From assembly GCA_015680905.1 (NCBI GenBank), contig CM027378.1, positions 1,240,001 through 1,304,000 of the forward strand: DNA of 64,000 nt, written 5' to 3'. The first letter of the stretch is position 1. Each line of letters starts with the position of its first letter. This document shows positions 43,843-54,464 of this stretch, one piece after another. The DNA comes from Coptis chinensis. Its lineage: Eukaryota; Streptophyta; Magnoliopsida; Ranunculales; Ranunculaceae. The notes beneath the pieces are model-generated. The model saw nothing but the letters and a program-made list of their open reading frames with translations. It was not told the origin of the DNA and ran no database searches. A program made the position numbers and the translations under genes.

Positions 43843-45895
43843 CGCCCCGATTTTCCAGACAATTGAATATTCAGATAAAAGAGCTCGATCTAAATATTTA
43901 ACCATCTAATAAACCAAGACGTGTGCAGTTTTGACTCATATGAGTCCAACTATAACTAAAATATAAAACACCCCTTTGAATATCGCGTTCAAAGAAATTT
44001 CGACAGAGTTTCCTCTGTATTTCCAACATTTCATAAATTTACAACCTGTCATAACCTGAAAATCAAATAATATACTTCCATTTAATATATTAAAACCTCA
44101 GCCGTAAACCCAACTACTAAAATATATTGATTCGTGGCACCGACTACTTAGCCATCTCGACAAATGATAGTTAAATCAAGTAGCTGTAGCGCCCCAAAAC
44201 CAATCTCTTACTCTAGATCAGTCTTTCACACTTGGAATGCTCATCAACATCATAATTTCTACCTACTAGATGCATTATAATATGGATTCATTCTTAAAGA
44301 CAGTAAAGAAATAATAATTTATTAGAACACACTCTTAGAATGAATAAATTTGAAATTAAAATAAATAGGTAAAGGAACCATTGTATCACTCAGAGTGAGC
44401 TTCATTCACGTTATATTGTTCTTAACTTGCCCGTACGCCTGCTTTTCTTGTCTTATGGGAGCACTTGTTCATCCCTGTGAAGATACTCCAACGCTCAACA
44501 TTGCCAACGTAGTCAATATATAATAATCAACTTGAAATGAAATTGAAAACAAAAGACAAGGTTAACACATACATTTAGCTGCTTAATACCACTTACCGTT
44601 TCCTTATTAAATCCTCGTGAGTTCATCGATTAACATAATCTCAAGAAAAATGTTAGCATTCAATATATCCATGCATAACACGTACAATTATATATTTCTC
44701 ATGCCCAACTTCAACATCAATAAAAAAAAATATTAAACATTCGGTTTCCTTTCTCAAAGGGGTAGGGGTCTTCCTATGGAAGCGGCTGAGCCGGGTGGCT
44801 GCCTACGTACCCATTTAGGGATCAAGCCAATCGTAGTTCTCCTATTGATAAGGTGGTTCTAGAGGAATGGATTAAGCCATTTCCGATGAGGAAGGTGGTA
44901 TGGGTTCCGCACTCATGTTCTAATTATGTATCGTCCACTAATTAACCGATTTCCTACCTTGAATCGGTATACTATATCGTACATCCCTTTACTTTAAATC
45001 TTTCGAGGATTTTCCCGAATCCTCAAGCACACGAACAAAATCTCAATACCAATAAAAGAATATTAATTCATTACTAATCTAACTAACATATATAGTTACG
45101 CGAGAAAAATCAAACGATAATTAATTAACTAGATAAGAGAATAGAAATCTGGAAATGGCCTGGGGTGGCTTGGCATGTGGCCTGTAACTGCTGGAGACGA
45201 CTTAATGCGGCTAAGCAAATGGCCTGTAGCGGCCCCAATAGCAATCGTATGAAATACAACGGAAACTATGGTTTTCAGTATTAGGTGGTTTCTTCCACTC
45301 AATGATTTCTCAGCTCAGTTGGTTTCGTGTTATCTACAATTTTTATTCCCCGCTACTTAATTGAAACAATTGATCAAATGCCTTACGTACTCTAAATTGC
45401 CATAAAATTGAGATATGTAGTAAACTAATTAAATGAACCTCGAGGAATCCCCTGATTCTAAACTTCACTACCATCTTAATATCTATTCATAGAAATCACT
45501 AGAGTGGTTAAATGAACTTAGCTCTTATAGTGGACCACACAGTGGAAATACGAGAGTTGAATCTCTATGTTGAGGCTTTGAATTCGTTCCCCTTCTATAT
45601 ATGTAATCTGGTGGAGATTCAAAGTGAGGCCAGCAATCCCCATCCAGCATCTCTCCCAGTGTTTCTTTTTTTCCTTTCTCACCGCTAGCTCCTCCCACCA
45701 ATTACTAAACAAGCAAGTAAAGAATTGATTTTAGAGCATTTCAAATAAAAAGTAAATGCTTCCCAACCAAGAAGGTTCGTTATTTTTGACTCAAAACCCA
45801 ACATTTCGTGAAGCAAACAAGAAATATCTACAACACAACTTAACAAAAAAAATTCATCAAACATTCATAGTCCAATTCTCTAATAAAATATAATT
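43843..45895. other. Non-coding retroelement-like region with TGTAGCGCCCC repeats
   Basis: TGTAGCGCCCCGATTTTCCA (43840) and TGTAGCGCCCCAAAACCAAT (44185) share an 11-bp start of the TGTARCGCCCC type seen at LTR ends, and CCTGTAGCGGCCCC recurs at 45.22 kb. 44.75-44.95 kb holds a GC-richer block (GAGCCGGGTGGCTGCCTACG) resembling retrotransposon leader sequence. A TATATATG near 45.595 and AGTTCATTTAACC words are present. No coding or matched LTR pair was found. Confidence 0.4.
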
Positions 45896-46229
45896 ATACT
45901 AGTTTTCAAACCCGTCCTATGAACGGGTGCCGTTAAATATTACATTATTTTAAAAAATATTTGCAACTATGCAGAGCTATGAGATATAAATATTATATCG
46001 ATCTTGCAATGTGAAAACCCCAGTTACCATAAAAATAAATAATCCCTTCTACTTTTTTTTGTTTTTTAATAATAGGCATTTGATCAAAGTTTTTTTGAGA
46101 ATGCCAAATTGAGGTAAAGATCATATTGCACCTAGTTGAATAGCTAGGCATTCCCAATGATACGAATAAAGATATGGTAAACATCATTTTAAATGCAAAA
46201 CTATACTTGTCGAGACATTTCGACTACAT

Positions 46230-49200
46230 ATAATATGACTATATTTTGAGGTTAGTTCAATACATTTGCATCCAGTTTCCGATTTTTCGTTAATTATTTT
46301 TTAAGATTAGTTAAATGTTTTTAAAAAAAAATTAAGCTAGGGTTAGGCAGACCCCCACTTGTATTAATATAATATATCCTTACATTTATAGTACCACTCG
46401 CATCCTCGTTTACAATGTTCTGTACAACAAATCACGAGGATATGCAAGTGAACCATGGAAAATTCAACATCTTGGTGCAATTAAGTAACTATGTTGGTAC
46501 TAACTATGTTGAAACCCCGTTAGGCAGAGCTCAAACTAGGTTCAAGCATAGGAGACCAAAAGCTGGTGAAAATCCCCTTAGCCAGGCTTAAGTCTATGCT
46601 CTAGATATCAGCTAATAAACCGGCCCAACTATTCAGCTGGGGACAATGACCGATATCCAAACAACCCGAGCCCAACCAATACAACCCTTTGAAGAAGATG
46701 GGATCGATCGAGACAACCCACCACCATCTTCTCTACCCGCCAACAAACAGCCAACACCAACTATGGCAGCAGCTCTTTCCAAGTGCCACCAAACAACCAA
46801 CCAGCCCCTCCATTCAATGTCATTTGCCCCACCTCCTGACAGAGCCCCCAACCCACCATAAAAACCAAATTTCAACAGCCAAGAAGCTAACTCTCGATCC
46901 CAATCCATAACAAACCCATCCAGAGAGGTTGTAAAGGACATCTCCTGCCAATGGTCACCTCCAGAGTTCCAACCAGTCGCATCTTTAAGTTAAATGTTGT
47001 TGCATCCAGCTTCTGATTTTTCGTTAATTGTTTCGATACATTTGCATCTAGTTTTTAATTTTCCATTAATTATTCTTTGAGATTAGTTTGATGCATTTGC
47101 ATTCAATTTCTGATTTCTTGTTAATTATTTTTTGAGGTTAGTTCAATGCATTTTCTTCTAGTTTATGATTTCCCGTTAATTGTTTTTTGAAGTTAGTTCG
47201 ATGTTCCCGTTAATTGCTCTCTAAGGTTAGTTCGATGCATTTGCATCCAATTTTTTATTTTCTATTAATTATTTTTTGAGATTAGTTCAATGCAGTTGCA
47301 TCAAGTTTCCAATTTTTCGGTTAATTATTTTTTGAGGTCATCCTGAAAAATATTTGCAACAACTATGTAAATCTATGAGATATGAATAATATATTGATCA
47401 TTCATCCAAATTTTTCGCAATGTGAAAACCCAACTCTCTATAAAAAGAAAGAACCCACCATTGATAAAACTCTTCAACTTCTTTTTGTTATTTAATATTA
47501 GAAGTTGATTGAAGTTTTGTGAGAATGCCAAATGAAGTAGAGATCATATTGAATCTACTTGAATAGCAAGACATTCCCAATCATACGAAAAGAAATATGA
47601 TAAACGTCATTTTAAATGCTAACTATACTTGTCGAGACATTCCCAATATATAAACTGTGTTTCTTTTAGGTTAGTTCAATACATTTGCATCTAATTTTCG
47701 ATTTCTCGTTAAATATTTTTTAGGTTAGTTCAATGCATTTGTATCTAGTTTCCGATTTTTCGTTAATTATTCTTTGAGGTTAATTCAATACATTTGCATC
47801 AAATTTTTTATTTCCCGTTAATTATTCTTTGAGGTTAGTTTAATGCAAATTTTTTATTTTCCATTAATTATGCTTTAAGGGTAGTTCAATGCAGTTGCAT
47901 CAACATTTTGATTTACTGTTTATTGTTCTTTGAGGTTATGCATCTAATTTCCTGTTAATTATTCTTTGAGGTTAGGTCAATGCAGTTGCATCTAATTTCC
48001 GATTTGCCGTTAGCCGAATGCAACTTCCGATTTCTCATTAATTATTATTTGGGGTTAGTTCAGCCTTCCCCTAACAACTACCTTAATATAAATATATTTA
48101 TCAAATTGGTTTTATTTTCAAAGGACGTTTCTGAATAACCAATGTTAAATATTTATTTCCAAATTATTATCACTGTGTACGATTTGATTTCCCAATAATT
48201 ATTCTTTGAGGTTAGTTCAATGCACTTGCATTCAGTTTCCGATTTCCCGTTAATTATTCTTTGAAGTTAGTTCAACACATTTACATCCAGTTTCCGATTT
48301 CCCGTTAATTATTCTTTGAGGTTAGTTCGATACAGTTGTATTGAGTTTCCGATTTCCCATTGATTATTCTTTGTGGTTTGTTCGATTCATTTGCATCTAG
48401 CTTCTAACATATAGTTATTTATTCTTTGAGGTTAGTTCAATGTAATTGCATCTAGTTTTTGATTTTTTGTTAATAATTCTTTGAGGTTAGTTTAATACAT
48501 TTGTATACAGTTTTCAATTTCCCGTTAATTATTTTTTGAGCTTAGTTCGTTGCATTTGTATTGAGTTTCTGATTTTCTGATTTTCTGATTTTCTATAATT
48601 ATTCTTTCAGGTTAGTTCAATGCATTTCCTTGTTTCCTATTTTCTATTAATTATTTTTTGAGGTTAGTTCAATGCAGTTACATCCAATTTCCGATTTCCC
48701 GTTAATTATTCTTTGAGAGTAGTTCAAAGCATTTTCATCCAGTTTCTGATTTTCCGTTAATTATTGTTTGAAGTTAGTTGATCAATGCAGTTGCCTTTTG
48801 AATTTCTGTTAACTGTTATTTGAGGTCAAGTTCTAGTTTCCTATTTCACTTTAATATTTTTTAAGGTTAGTTCGTTGCGTTTGCATGTAGTTTCCATTTT
48901 TTCATTAATTATTCTTTGAAGTTAGTTCGATGCATGCAGTTGCATTGAGTTTTTGATTTCCCATTGATTAGTCTTTGAGGTTTGTTCGATGCATTTGTAT
49001 CTAACTTCTGATTTACAGTTATTTATTATTTGAGGTCAGTTCAATGCAATTGCATTCAGTTTCCGATTTTCAGTTAATAATTCTTTGAGATTAGTCAATG
49101 CATTTGCGTCCAGTTTTTTATTTATCGTTAATTATTTTTTGAGATTAGTTCGCTGCATTTGCATCCAATTTCTGATTTTCCCCTAATTATTTTTTGAGGT

Positions 49201-49250
49201 TAGTTGGATACATATTTCCTTATTGTTTCCAATTTTCTGTTAATTATTTA
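46230..49250 (-). repeat. ~55-bp minisatellite inside Helitron 2
   Basis: Units read GGTTAGTTCAATGCATTTGC, ATCCAGTTTCCGATTTCCCG, TTAATTATTCTTTGA, the reverse complement of the Helitron 1 unit. Several dozen copies are present, interrupted by a spacer at 47.34-47.67 kb and an insertion at 46.32-46.98 kb. Neighbouring copies differ at many positions, so the array is old. Confidence 0.9.
46315..46990 (-). mobile_element. Inserted segment within Helitron 2 satellite
   Basis: AGTTAAATGTT lies on both sides (46308 and 46986), a likely ~11-bp target duplication, with an A-rich tract just inside the left edge. The left 3'-UTR-like block reads, on the minus strand, ATTAATACAAGTGGGGGTCT, as in 3' ends of plant non-LTR elements. 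The long frames on both strands (46633-46941) are Pro/Gly-rich without domain. Probably a 5'-truncated retroposon. Confidence 0.5.
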
Positions 49251-49270
49251 CAAACTCAAGTGCTCTTCCA

Positions 49271-49308
49271 ATTGTGCTAAATATCCACTTTAAGAGGCTC
49301 AAAAGCAT
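49271..49308 (+). repeat. 38-bp direct repeat, left copy
   Basis: ATTGTGCTAAATATCCACTT continuing to AGCAT is repeated at 62258-62295 with one change. The pair brackets the LINE plus ~350 bases of other sequence. Confidence 0.85.
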
Positions 49309-49594
49309 CTCATCAATTGCATTATTCTAGTGGCATAATGTGGGAAGTTGGACTAAGTTAGCGGTGTATAGGACAGGGTGCAACATAACGAAGGAAAAGG
49401 AGGAGCATGGTAGCGTAGCCGCCGAACCCTAGACCGCGGACGTGGCAGGTGTGGAGAGCCATGGGATGATAAGACAGATAGACGGTCCAGATAGAAGAGG
49501 GAGGATATAAAAAGAAGAGAAAGAGGAGAAAAAAAGAGGCCGCTAGTGAGAGAAAAGAGAGGAACAGTGAGAATTAGTGAGAATTAGTGAGACC
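49309..49594 (+). promoter_or_regulatory. Promoter-like segment with TATA box
   Basis: GGATATAAAAAGAAG at ~49503-49517 is a good TATA box, followed by a purine-rich leader and two copies of GAGAATTAGTGA. The segment is bracketed, with 62199-62257, by the 38-bp repeat. It is either the upstream part of an older small element into which the LINE jumped, or a LINE 5' promoter. Confidence 0.4.
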
Positions 49595-49970
49595 GATTAA
49601 GCGTATTATATAACTTGAGATATACATCAATGGGGACCATATTAGATGCGACTGGGTGTGATATTACATAAGCTGCGCTTATGATCCTGTACACCTCTCT
49701 TTTTTGCCGCTTTTAGCAAAAACAAAAGATAAGAGACTCTTCTCTATCTCCTCAACTCTCTATTCATAGCTATTTCGGGTAAAATCCTACACTAAACAAC
49801 AGTGTTAGTTCTAGAAAATTCTTCTCTCCTTGCCTTTTGGGTCAAATCCTTCATTGCTTACAGTGAAAGTTCTAAAAAGGCTAGTTTCTATTCTCTCTAT
49901 GGTCGGTTTCTTCTAGGGTAAAATCCTCTACTGTGAACATTACCGAGTTTCGAAAAGAAACAGGACAAAC

Positions 49971-51092
49971 ATGGATATCTATGAGTTCGAAAGCTCCTTT
50001 AATGGGAAAAGAAGCATACAAAAGGAGATGAGAAACACTCAGGGCATCGACATTGGTAAGGAACCAAATCAGCAAAGTCAGAATATGGTACAGGAAACAG
50101 CGCCAAAAATCTCTTATGCTGAGGCAGCAAAGAAAGCCACACAACAACAAGCAGAACTTCAAGAGCTTCCAAACCCTGAGAAGATGGGGGACTATCCAGC
50201 CATCACCATTCCAGAAAAGGCGTATGAAAAGGGGTTGCTCTATTGTAAGTTCTGTTTAGTGGGTAGAATTGATTTACAGAAAGTACCAATCGAAAAAGTG
50301 CATGAAATAGCAAGGAAAATCTGGCAGCCCTCAGGTGAGTGGATTATTACTCCCATTGGTAAAGGATATCTATTTCTGCGATTTTCAAATGCTGAGGATC
50401 TGAATAGGGTGTGGGCGAAAGGAATCTGGGACTTTGATAAAAGTCCAATGAGAATAAGTCAGTGGACACTGAACTTTTGTCCGGATAGTCAGAGGCAGTC
50501 CCACGCTTTAGTATGGTTTCGGTTTCCAGGACTTGGTCAAGAATTCTGGGAACCAGAAATCCTTATGTCCATTGCAAGAGGGGTGGGTTATCTGATACAG
50601 ATTGATGAGAAGACGCTAAGCCGAGAATACGGATATTATGCGAAAATTCTGGTAGATGTAGACCTTTCAGAACCCATACCTGACCAGATTTATGTGCAAA
50701 CAAAGTCGGTGAAGTTTTGGCAGACAGTGGAGATAGGGAAGTTACCAAAGATGTGTACCCACTGCAAAATTGTCACGCATCTGGTTACTGAATGTAGGAA
50801 ACTAAAAGGTGATATGCAAACTTCTCGAGGGAAAGAACATAAAGGCAAAGATGTTGTGATTGACCTTACCCCTGATGCCGATTTTCGAGGAGGGAAGACG
50901 AGAAGGAAACGAAGTCGAAAACAGACGCAAGCTGAACCTAGTAAACAAGTAGAGACAATTTGGAGACCAAAATCTAATGAGCAACCGGTGGAAACACAAA
51001 CTCAGAATAGGTTTGAAAATCTTGAGATTGAGGAAATACAAACCATAGAGGTGCAGGAGCTAGGCTGCCAACAACACAAGGACAAGCAGTAA
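49971..51092 (+). CDS. LINE ORF1: DUF4283 and CCHC protein
   Basis: 373 codons. Residues ~75-190 form the DUF4283 region (AYEKGLLYCKFCLVGRID ... GYLFLRFSNAEDLNRVWAKG). Residues 160-270 include WFRFPGLGQEFWEPEILMSI. CTHCKIVTHLVTEC is the CX2CX4HX4C knuckle (~residues 263-276), and a basic RRKRSRK tail follows. It is the nucleic-acid-binding ORF1 of plant L1 elements. It is cut by a TAA at 51090-51092; the tail continues in another frame at 51212-51601, so one frameshift truncates it. TATA and leader lie upstream, with no intron. Confidence 0.85.
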   Translation: MDIYEFESSFNGKRSIQKEMRNTQGIDIGKEPNQQSQNMVQETAPKISYAEAAKKATQQQAELQELPNPEKMGDYPAITIPEKAYEKGLLYCKFCLVGRIDLQKVPIEKVHEIARKIWQPSGEWIITPIGKGYLFLRFSNAEDLNRVWAKGIWDFDKSPMRISQWTLNFCPDSQRQSHALVWFRFPGLGQEFWEPEILMSIARGVGYLIQIDEKTLSREYGYYAKILVDVDLSEPIPDQIYVQTKSVKFWQTVEIGKLPKMCTHCKIVTHLVTECRKLKGDMQTSRGKEHKGKDVVIDLTPDADFRGGKTRRKRSRKQTQAEPSKQVETIWRPKSNEQPVETQTQNRFENLEIEEIQTIEVQELGCQQHKDKQ

Positions 51093-51211
51093 ATGGGGGG
51101 ACATACAAAGATAGAGAATCATTTCAGGAAGCAGACCAAGACCAAAAAAAAATGCAGAGTCAGTCAGGGAGGAGGAAGTAATTTCTCTGGAGAGAAACAA
51201 GGAGACTGACA

Positions 51212-51601
51212 GTGCTGGAAACGAGGGGACTGAGCATGAGCATAATCCCAACTCAAGAGCGGCGAAAGCGCATCATCGCTCGAATCCATGAAGTTTACGC
51301 TGAAAAAACTTTGGTCGAGACTGAAGCGGAGAAAGTTCTTCAAATGATGGTACGCAAACAGCATTCTGGAGTGGATGATAAAGAACCTCCTGACCCAGAA
51401 ACCCCTACTTCCAGATGGGGAGACATGGCGGAGGATGATGAACAAGAGGAACAAGATCCTACTGTGGGCTTGATGGTGAATGACACTCAAGAATCCGATA
51501 TAATCTTCAGGAGTCGAAACAGACCTCAATGGCAGATGCAACAAACATATCCCCCAGTTACCAGGTCCAAATCACGATCTCGGGCTGGGAAAAAGGGATA
51601 A
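51212..51601 (+). pseudogene. Out-of-frame C-terminal part of LINE ORF1
   Basis: Open 129 codons, Glu/Asp-rich then Arg/Ser-rich (TRSKSRSRAGKKG), typical of the variable tail of plant L1 ORF1. The frame differs from ORF1 by +2. Fewer than 60 bases separate it from the ORF2 start at 51651. Confidence 0.65.
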
Positions 51602-51650
51602 TTAAAGGTGGTTTACACCTTCACTCACAATAAAAAAAACCTCGATCTCA

Positions 51651-52340
51651 ATGAGGTGCATATTTTGGAACATCAGAGGAATTGGGAACGACAAGTCACA
51701 AAATAGGCTTTCGAAGCTCATCAATAAATGGGATCCTGACATAGTAGGTATTGCCGAACCTATGATCAGCCCTGATGATTTCTCCAAGTCTTATCTCCAA
51801 TCACTGGGAATGAGCTCTTGCTTCTTCTACAATACTAGTCCAAATAGAGTTCCTAACATTTGGCTTTTCTGGAAGACAACAGTTGCTACTCTGAATCTGA
51901 TACATTGCTCCAATTAACAGTTAACAGTGGAGATAGATGGAGTTCTTTTGTCTATTATTCATGCTCATTGCATCTATGTGAATCGGAGGCAACTATGGAT
52001 GGATCTTCATCAGCTAAGCCTCATGAACCTTCCATGGCTAATTCTTGGTGATTTTAATGCTTATCTGAGTTAGTCAGACAAACAGGGAGGCCATCGACCA
52101 TCTACAGCAGCGATGTCTGATTTCAGAGATTTTGTTGGTTCCAATCACTTGATGGAAGCTCCTTGCAATGGGTTTCACTTCTCTTGGTGGAACAAGCAAG
52201 TCATGCGACTTAAAATTCTGGGTAAACTGGACAGGATGTTCTTCAATATTCTATGGAGCTCCAAACCCGGGATGGAACTATAAGGTATGCAACAGGCAAT
52301 GCTCGGATCACTCTCCTATAGTGGGTTGAAGCGTAGATAT
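51651..52340 (+). pseudogene. LINE ORF2 endonuclease domain
   Basis: The ATG at 51651 begins MRCIFWNIRGIGNDKSQNRL (catalytic N) and DIVGIAEPMI (E). After frame changes PWLILGDFNAYLS (D, N) and GFHFSWWNKQ, KLDRMFFN and finally CSDHSPIV (D-H) near 52298-52325 follow. All APE-endonuclease blocks are present in order, broken by a TAG after AYLS and at least two frameshifts. Confidence 0.8.
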
Positions 52341-52377
52341 TCCTCGACCAAAAAATATTCCCTTCGAATTTTTCAAC

Positions 52378-54066
52378 ATGTGGTGTTCACACTCAACTTT
52401 CAGAGATACGGTTCAAGCAAATTGGGATGTTCCTGTGTCAGGACATTCAATCTATATTCTGACACAAAAACTTAAGCGACTGAAAAGTGCTTTGAAAGTT
52501 TGGAACAGGGAGATATTCGGTAACATCAAATTTCAAGTTGAAGAAGAATCCAAGAGTCTAGAGCAGATGCAAAAACATTTTGAACAAGGGAACATGAATG
52601 AGGAGTTCACTATGCAAATGGTGAATCAAGAGAACAAGGTTGAGCAATTGCTAGAACAAGAACAGATGTTCTGGAGGCAGAAAGCAGGAGCCAGCTGGGA
52701 TAATGATAATGATCGAAGCACCAAGTTCTTTCACGCAATGGCGAATAGCAATAGAAGCAAATCTATGATATTGGAACTGAAAAACAATGAGGGGAACACA
52801 CTCAGCACTCAGGAGGATATTGGAGAGTTCTTGGTCAAGCACTATGAGGATAAATTCAAAAAATCGGAGCATGAGATTGATTGGAGTCTAATTCAAAATA
52901 TGCCTCAGGCAATTTCAGATGAAGACAATGAAAAGATATCTTCCATCCCATCAGCACAAGAAGTGAGGGCAGCGGTTTTTCACCTTAAAAGCGGATGACT
53001 CCCCCAGGCCCCGATGGTTTTACGGGCTTTTCTTTCAACAATGCTTTGGGACATTGTGGAATATGATTTGGTCGAGCTATAAGATATTTCTTCATCAAAT
53101 CTCGGCTACCTATGGGGAGTTAACTTCGAACTTCATTGTGTTAATCCCTAAAGAAAAAAGAATGCCAACCGGGTTAACAAATTCAGGCCTATTTGTCTTT
53201 CTAATTTTGTGTTCAAGATCATCACCAAGATTCTCGCCATAAGATTGAGCCCAATTGCAGAAAGGATCATTAGGAAGGAGCAATATGGTTTCATCCCAAA
53301 TAGAAACTCTCAGCAAGCCATTGGGTTAGCCTCCGAGTTAATCAATGAGCTGCAAACACCTCGGCATGGGGGAAGTTTAGCAATCAAGATCGACATTTCT
53401 CAAGCTTTTGATACAATGGATTGGGAATTTCTATGGGCAGTCCTACGGCATGTGGGATTCTATGATATATGGATTCAATGGCTACAAGGAGCTTTCTCTA
53501 GCAACTCAATGTCTATAATGCTCAATGGTGGACCGAAAGGTCATTTTTCTGCTGAGAGAGGGCTGAAACAGGGTGATCCACTATCTCCAATGCTTTTTAT
53601 GATAGCAGAGGACTTAAGCAGAAACATCAGGAAGCTTGTCCACGAGAAGAAGATTCGGCATATGGTGGTTAATGGTAAATACTGCAGTCCATCACACCTA
53701 ATGTTTGCCGATGATATTTTCTTGTTCATCAGTAATGCTAACATGAGATGCACCAGACAGATTGTCAAGATTCTTAATAGATATCAAGACTCGTCTGGAC
53801 AAATCATTAACAAGGACAAATGCAAGATTTTTCTCAGCCCAATGACAAACAGACGGAAACAGCTAATACAGGAGACTTTGAATATCAAGGAAGGAAAACT
53901 GCCTGAAAAGTACCTAGGGGTACCTCTAGTCATGGGGAGAGTAACGAAAGTAGCACTTGCTCCTTTGGTGGATAAGATCAGAAGAAAAGCTTCGGGATGG
54001 GCCGACAAATTACTATCTTTCCAAGGAAGGGTAGTCCTTGCACGACATGTTCTAAACAGCATCCCA
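52378..54066 (+). pseudogene. LINE ORF2 reverse transcriptase, N-terminal to thumb
   Basis: The 52378-52998 frame is the ORF2 linker (FWRQKAGASWDNDNDRSTKF, HAMANSNRSK). After a frame break at ~52998 the RT region follows. The 53209-54066 frame has QYGFIPNRNSQQAI, KIDISQAFDTMDW (catalytic D), GLKQGDPLSPMLF and LMFADDIFLF, with FADD at 53704-53715, then KYLGVPL. It stops at codons NSIP at the CACTA junction. Removal of the CACTA and one CCA copy joins ...NSIP to VHNMAIYKW in the same frame, showing that the ORF was open there at insertion. Confidence 0.9.
54064..54066 (+). repeat. CACTA target duplication, left
   Basis: CCA immediately before CACTACACCA. The matching CCA is at 60388-60390. Confidence 0.9.
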
Positions 54067-54089
54067 CACTACACCATAACAACCAATTT

Positions 54090-54430
54090 GTAACGGATAT
54101 GCATCCGTTACAAAAAATATTAGTAACGGTTATCTTGCGTTGACACAAAAGCGTGACTAATATTAATAACGGATATTTGTAACACTTATTATCCGTTACA
54201 AAATTTACTAACGGTTATAAAGTGTCACTGAAATTAATTTTAGTGACGGATACATAACCGTTAGAATTTATTAGTAACAGTTATCAAATTTGTTTATCAT
54301 CTGTTAGTAACGAATATAAGCGTCACTTTGATTTTTTGTTGCTAACGGTTTTATATCCATTACTAATGAATTTTCATTGTATAAAAAAAATTATGTTACT
54401 AACGGTTCCGTATCCGTTACTAACAAATTT
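54090..54430. repeat. CACTA left subterminal repeats
   Basis: At least eight occurrences of GTAACGG, AACGGATA or reverse complements, including the palindrome TAACGGATATGCATCCGTTA. They are similar to the right subterminal words at 60.18-60.34 kb. Confidence 0.8.
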
Positions 54431-54464
54431 TCATTGTATAAAAAAAAAAATTGGTTTCTCTGGC

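Larger units (their letters stand above)
45899..49255 (-). mobile_element. Helitron 2, minus strand, 5' end not found
   Basis: On the minus strand the 3' end reads CCCGTTCATAGGACGGG (stem-loop) TTTGAAAA CTAG|T. The body is the same ~55-bp minisatellite as Helitron 1, in reverse orientation, with the same spacers (GTCGAGACATT..., GCAATGTGAAAACCC... at 46.0-46.2 and 47.4-47.65 kb). No TC start resembling Helitron 1 was found on the right, so the 5' end is lost or unrecognised. The right limit is the end of satellite homology. Confidence 0.75.

Noticed and set aside
46646-46910. Pro-rich plus-strand ORFs (QPTPTMAAALSKCHQ...)
   Set aside because: Lie inside the retroposon-like insert, overlap each other in two frames, and have no domain or context.
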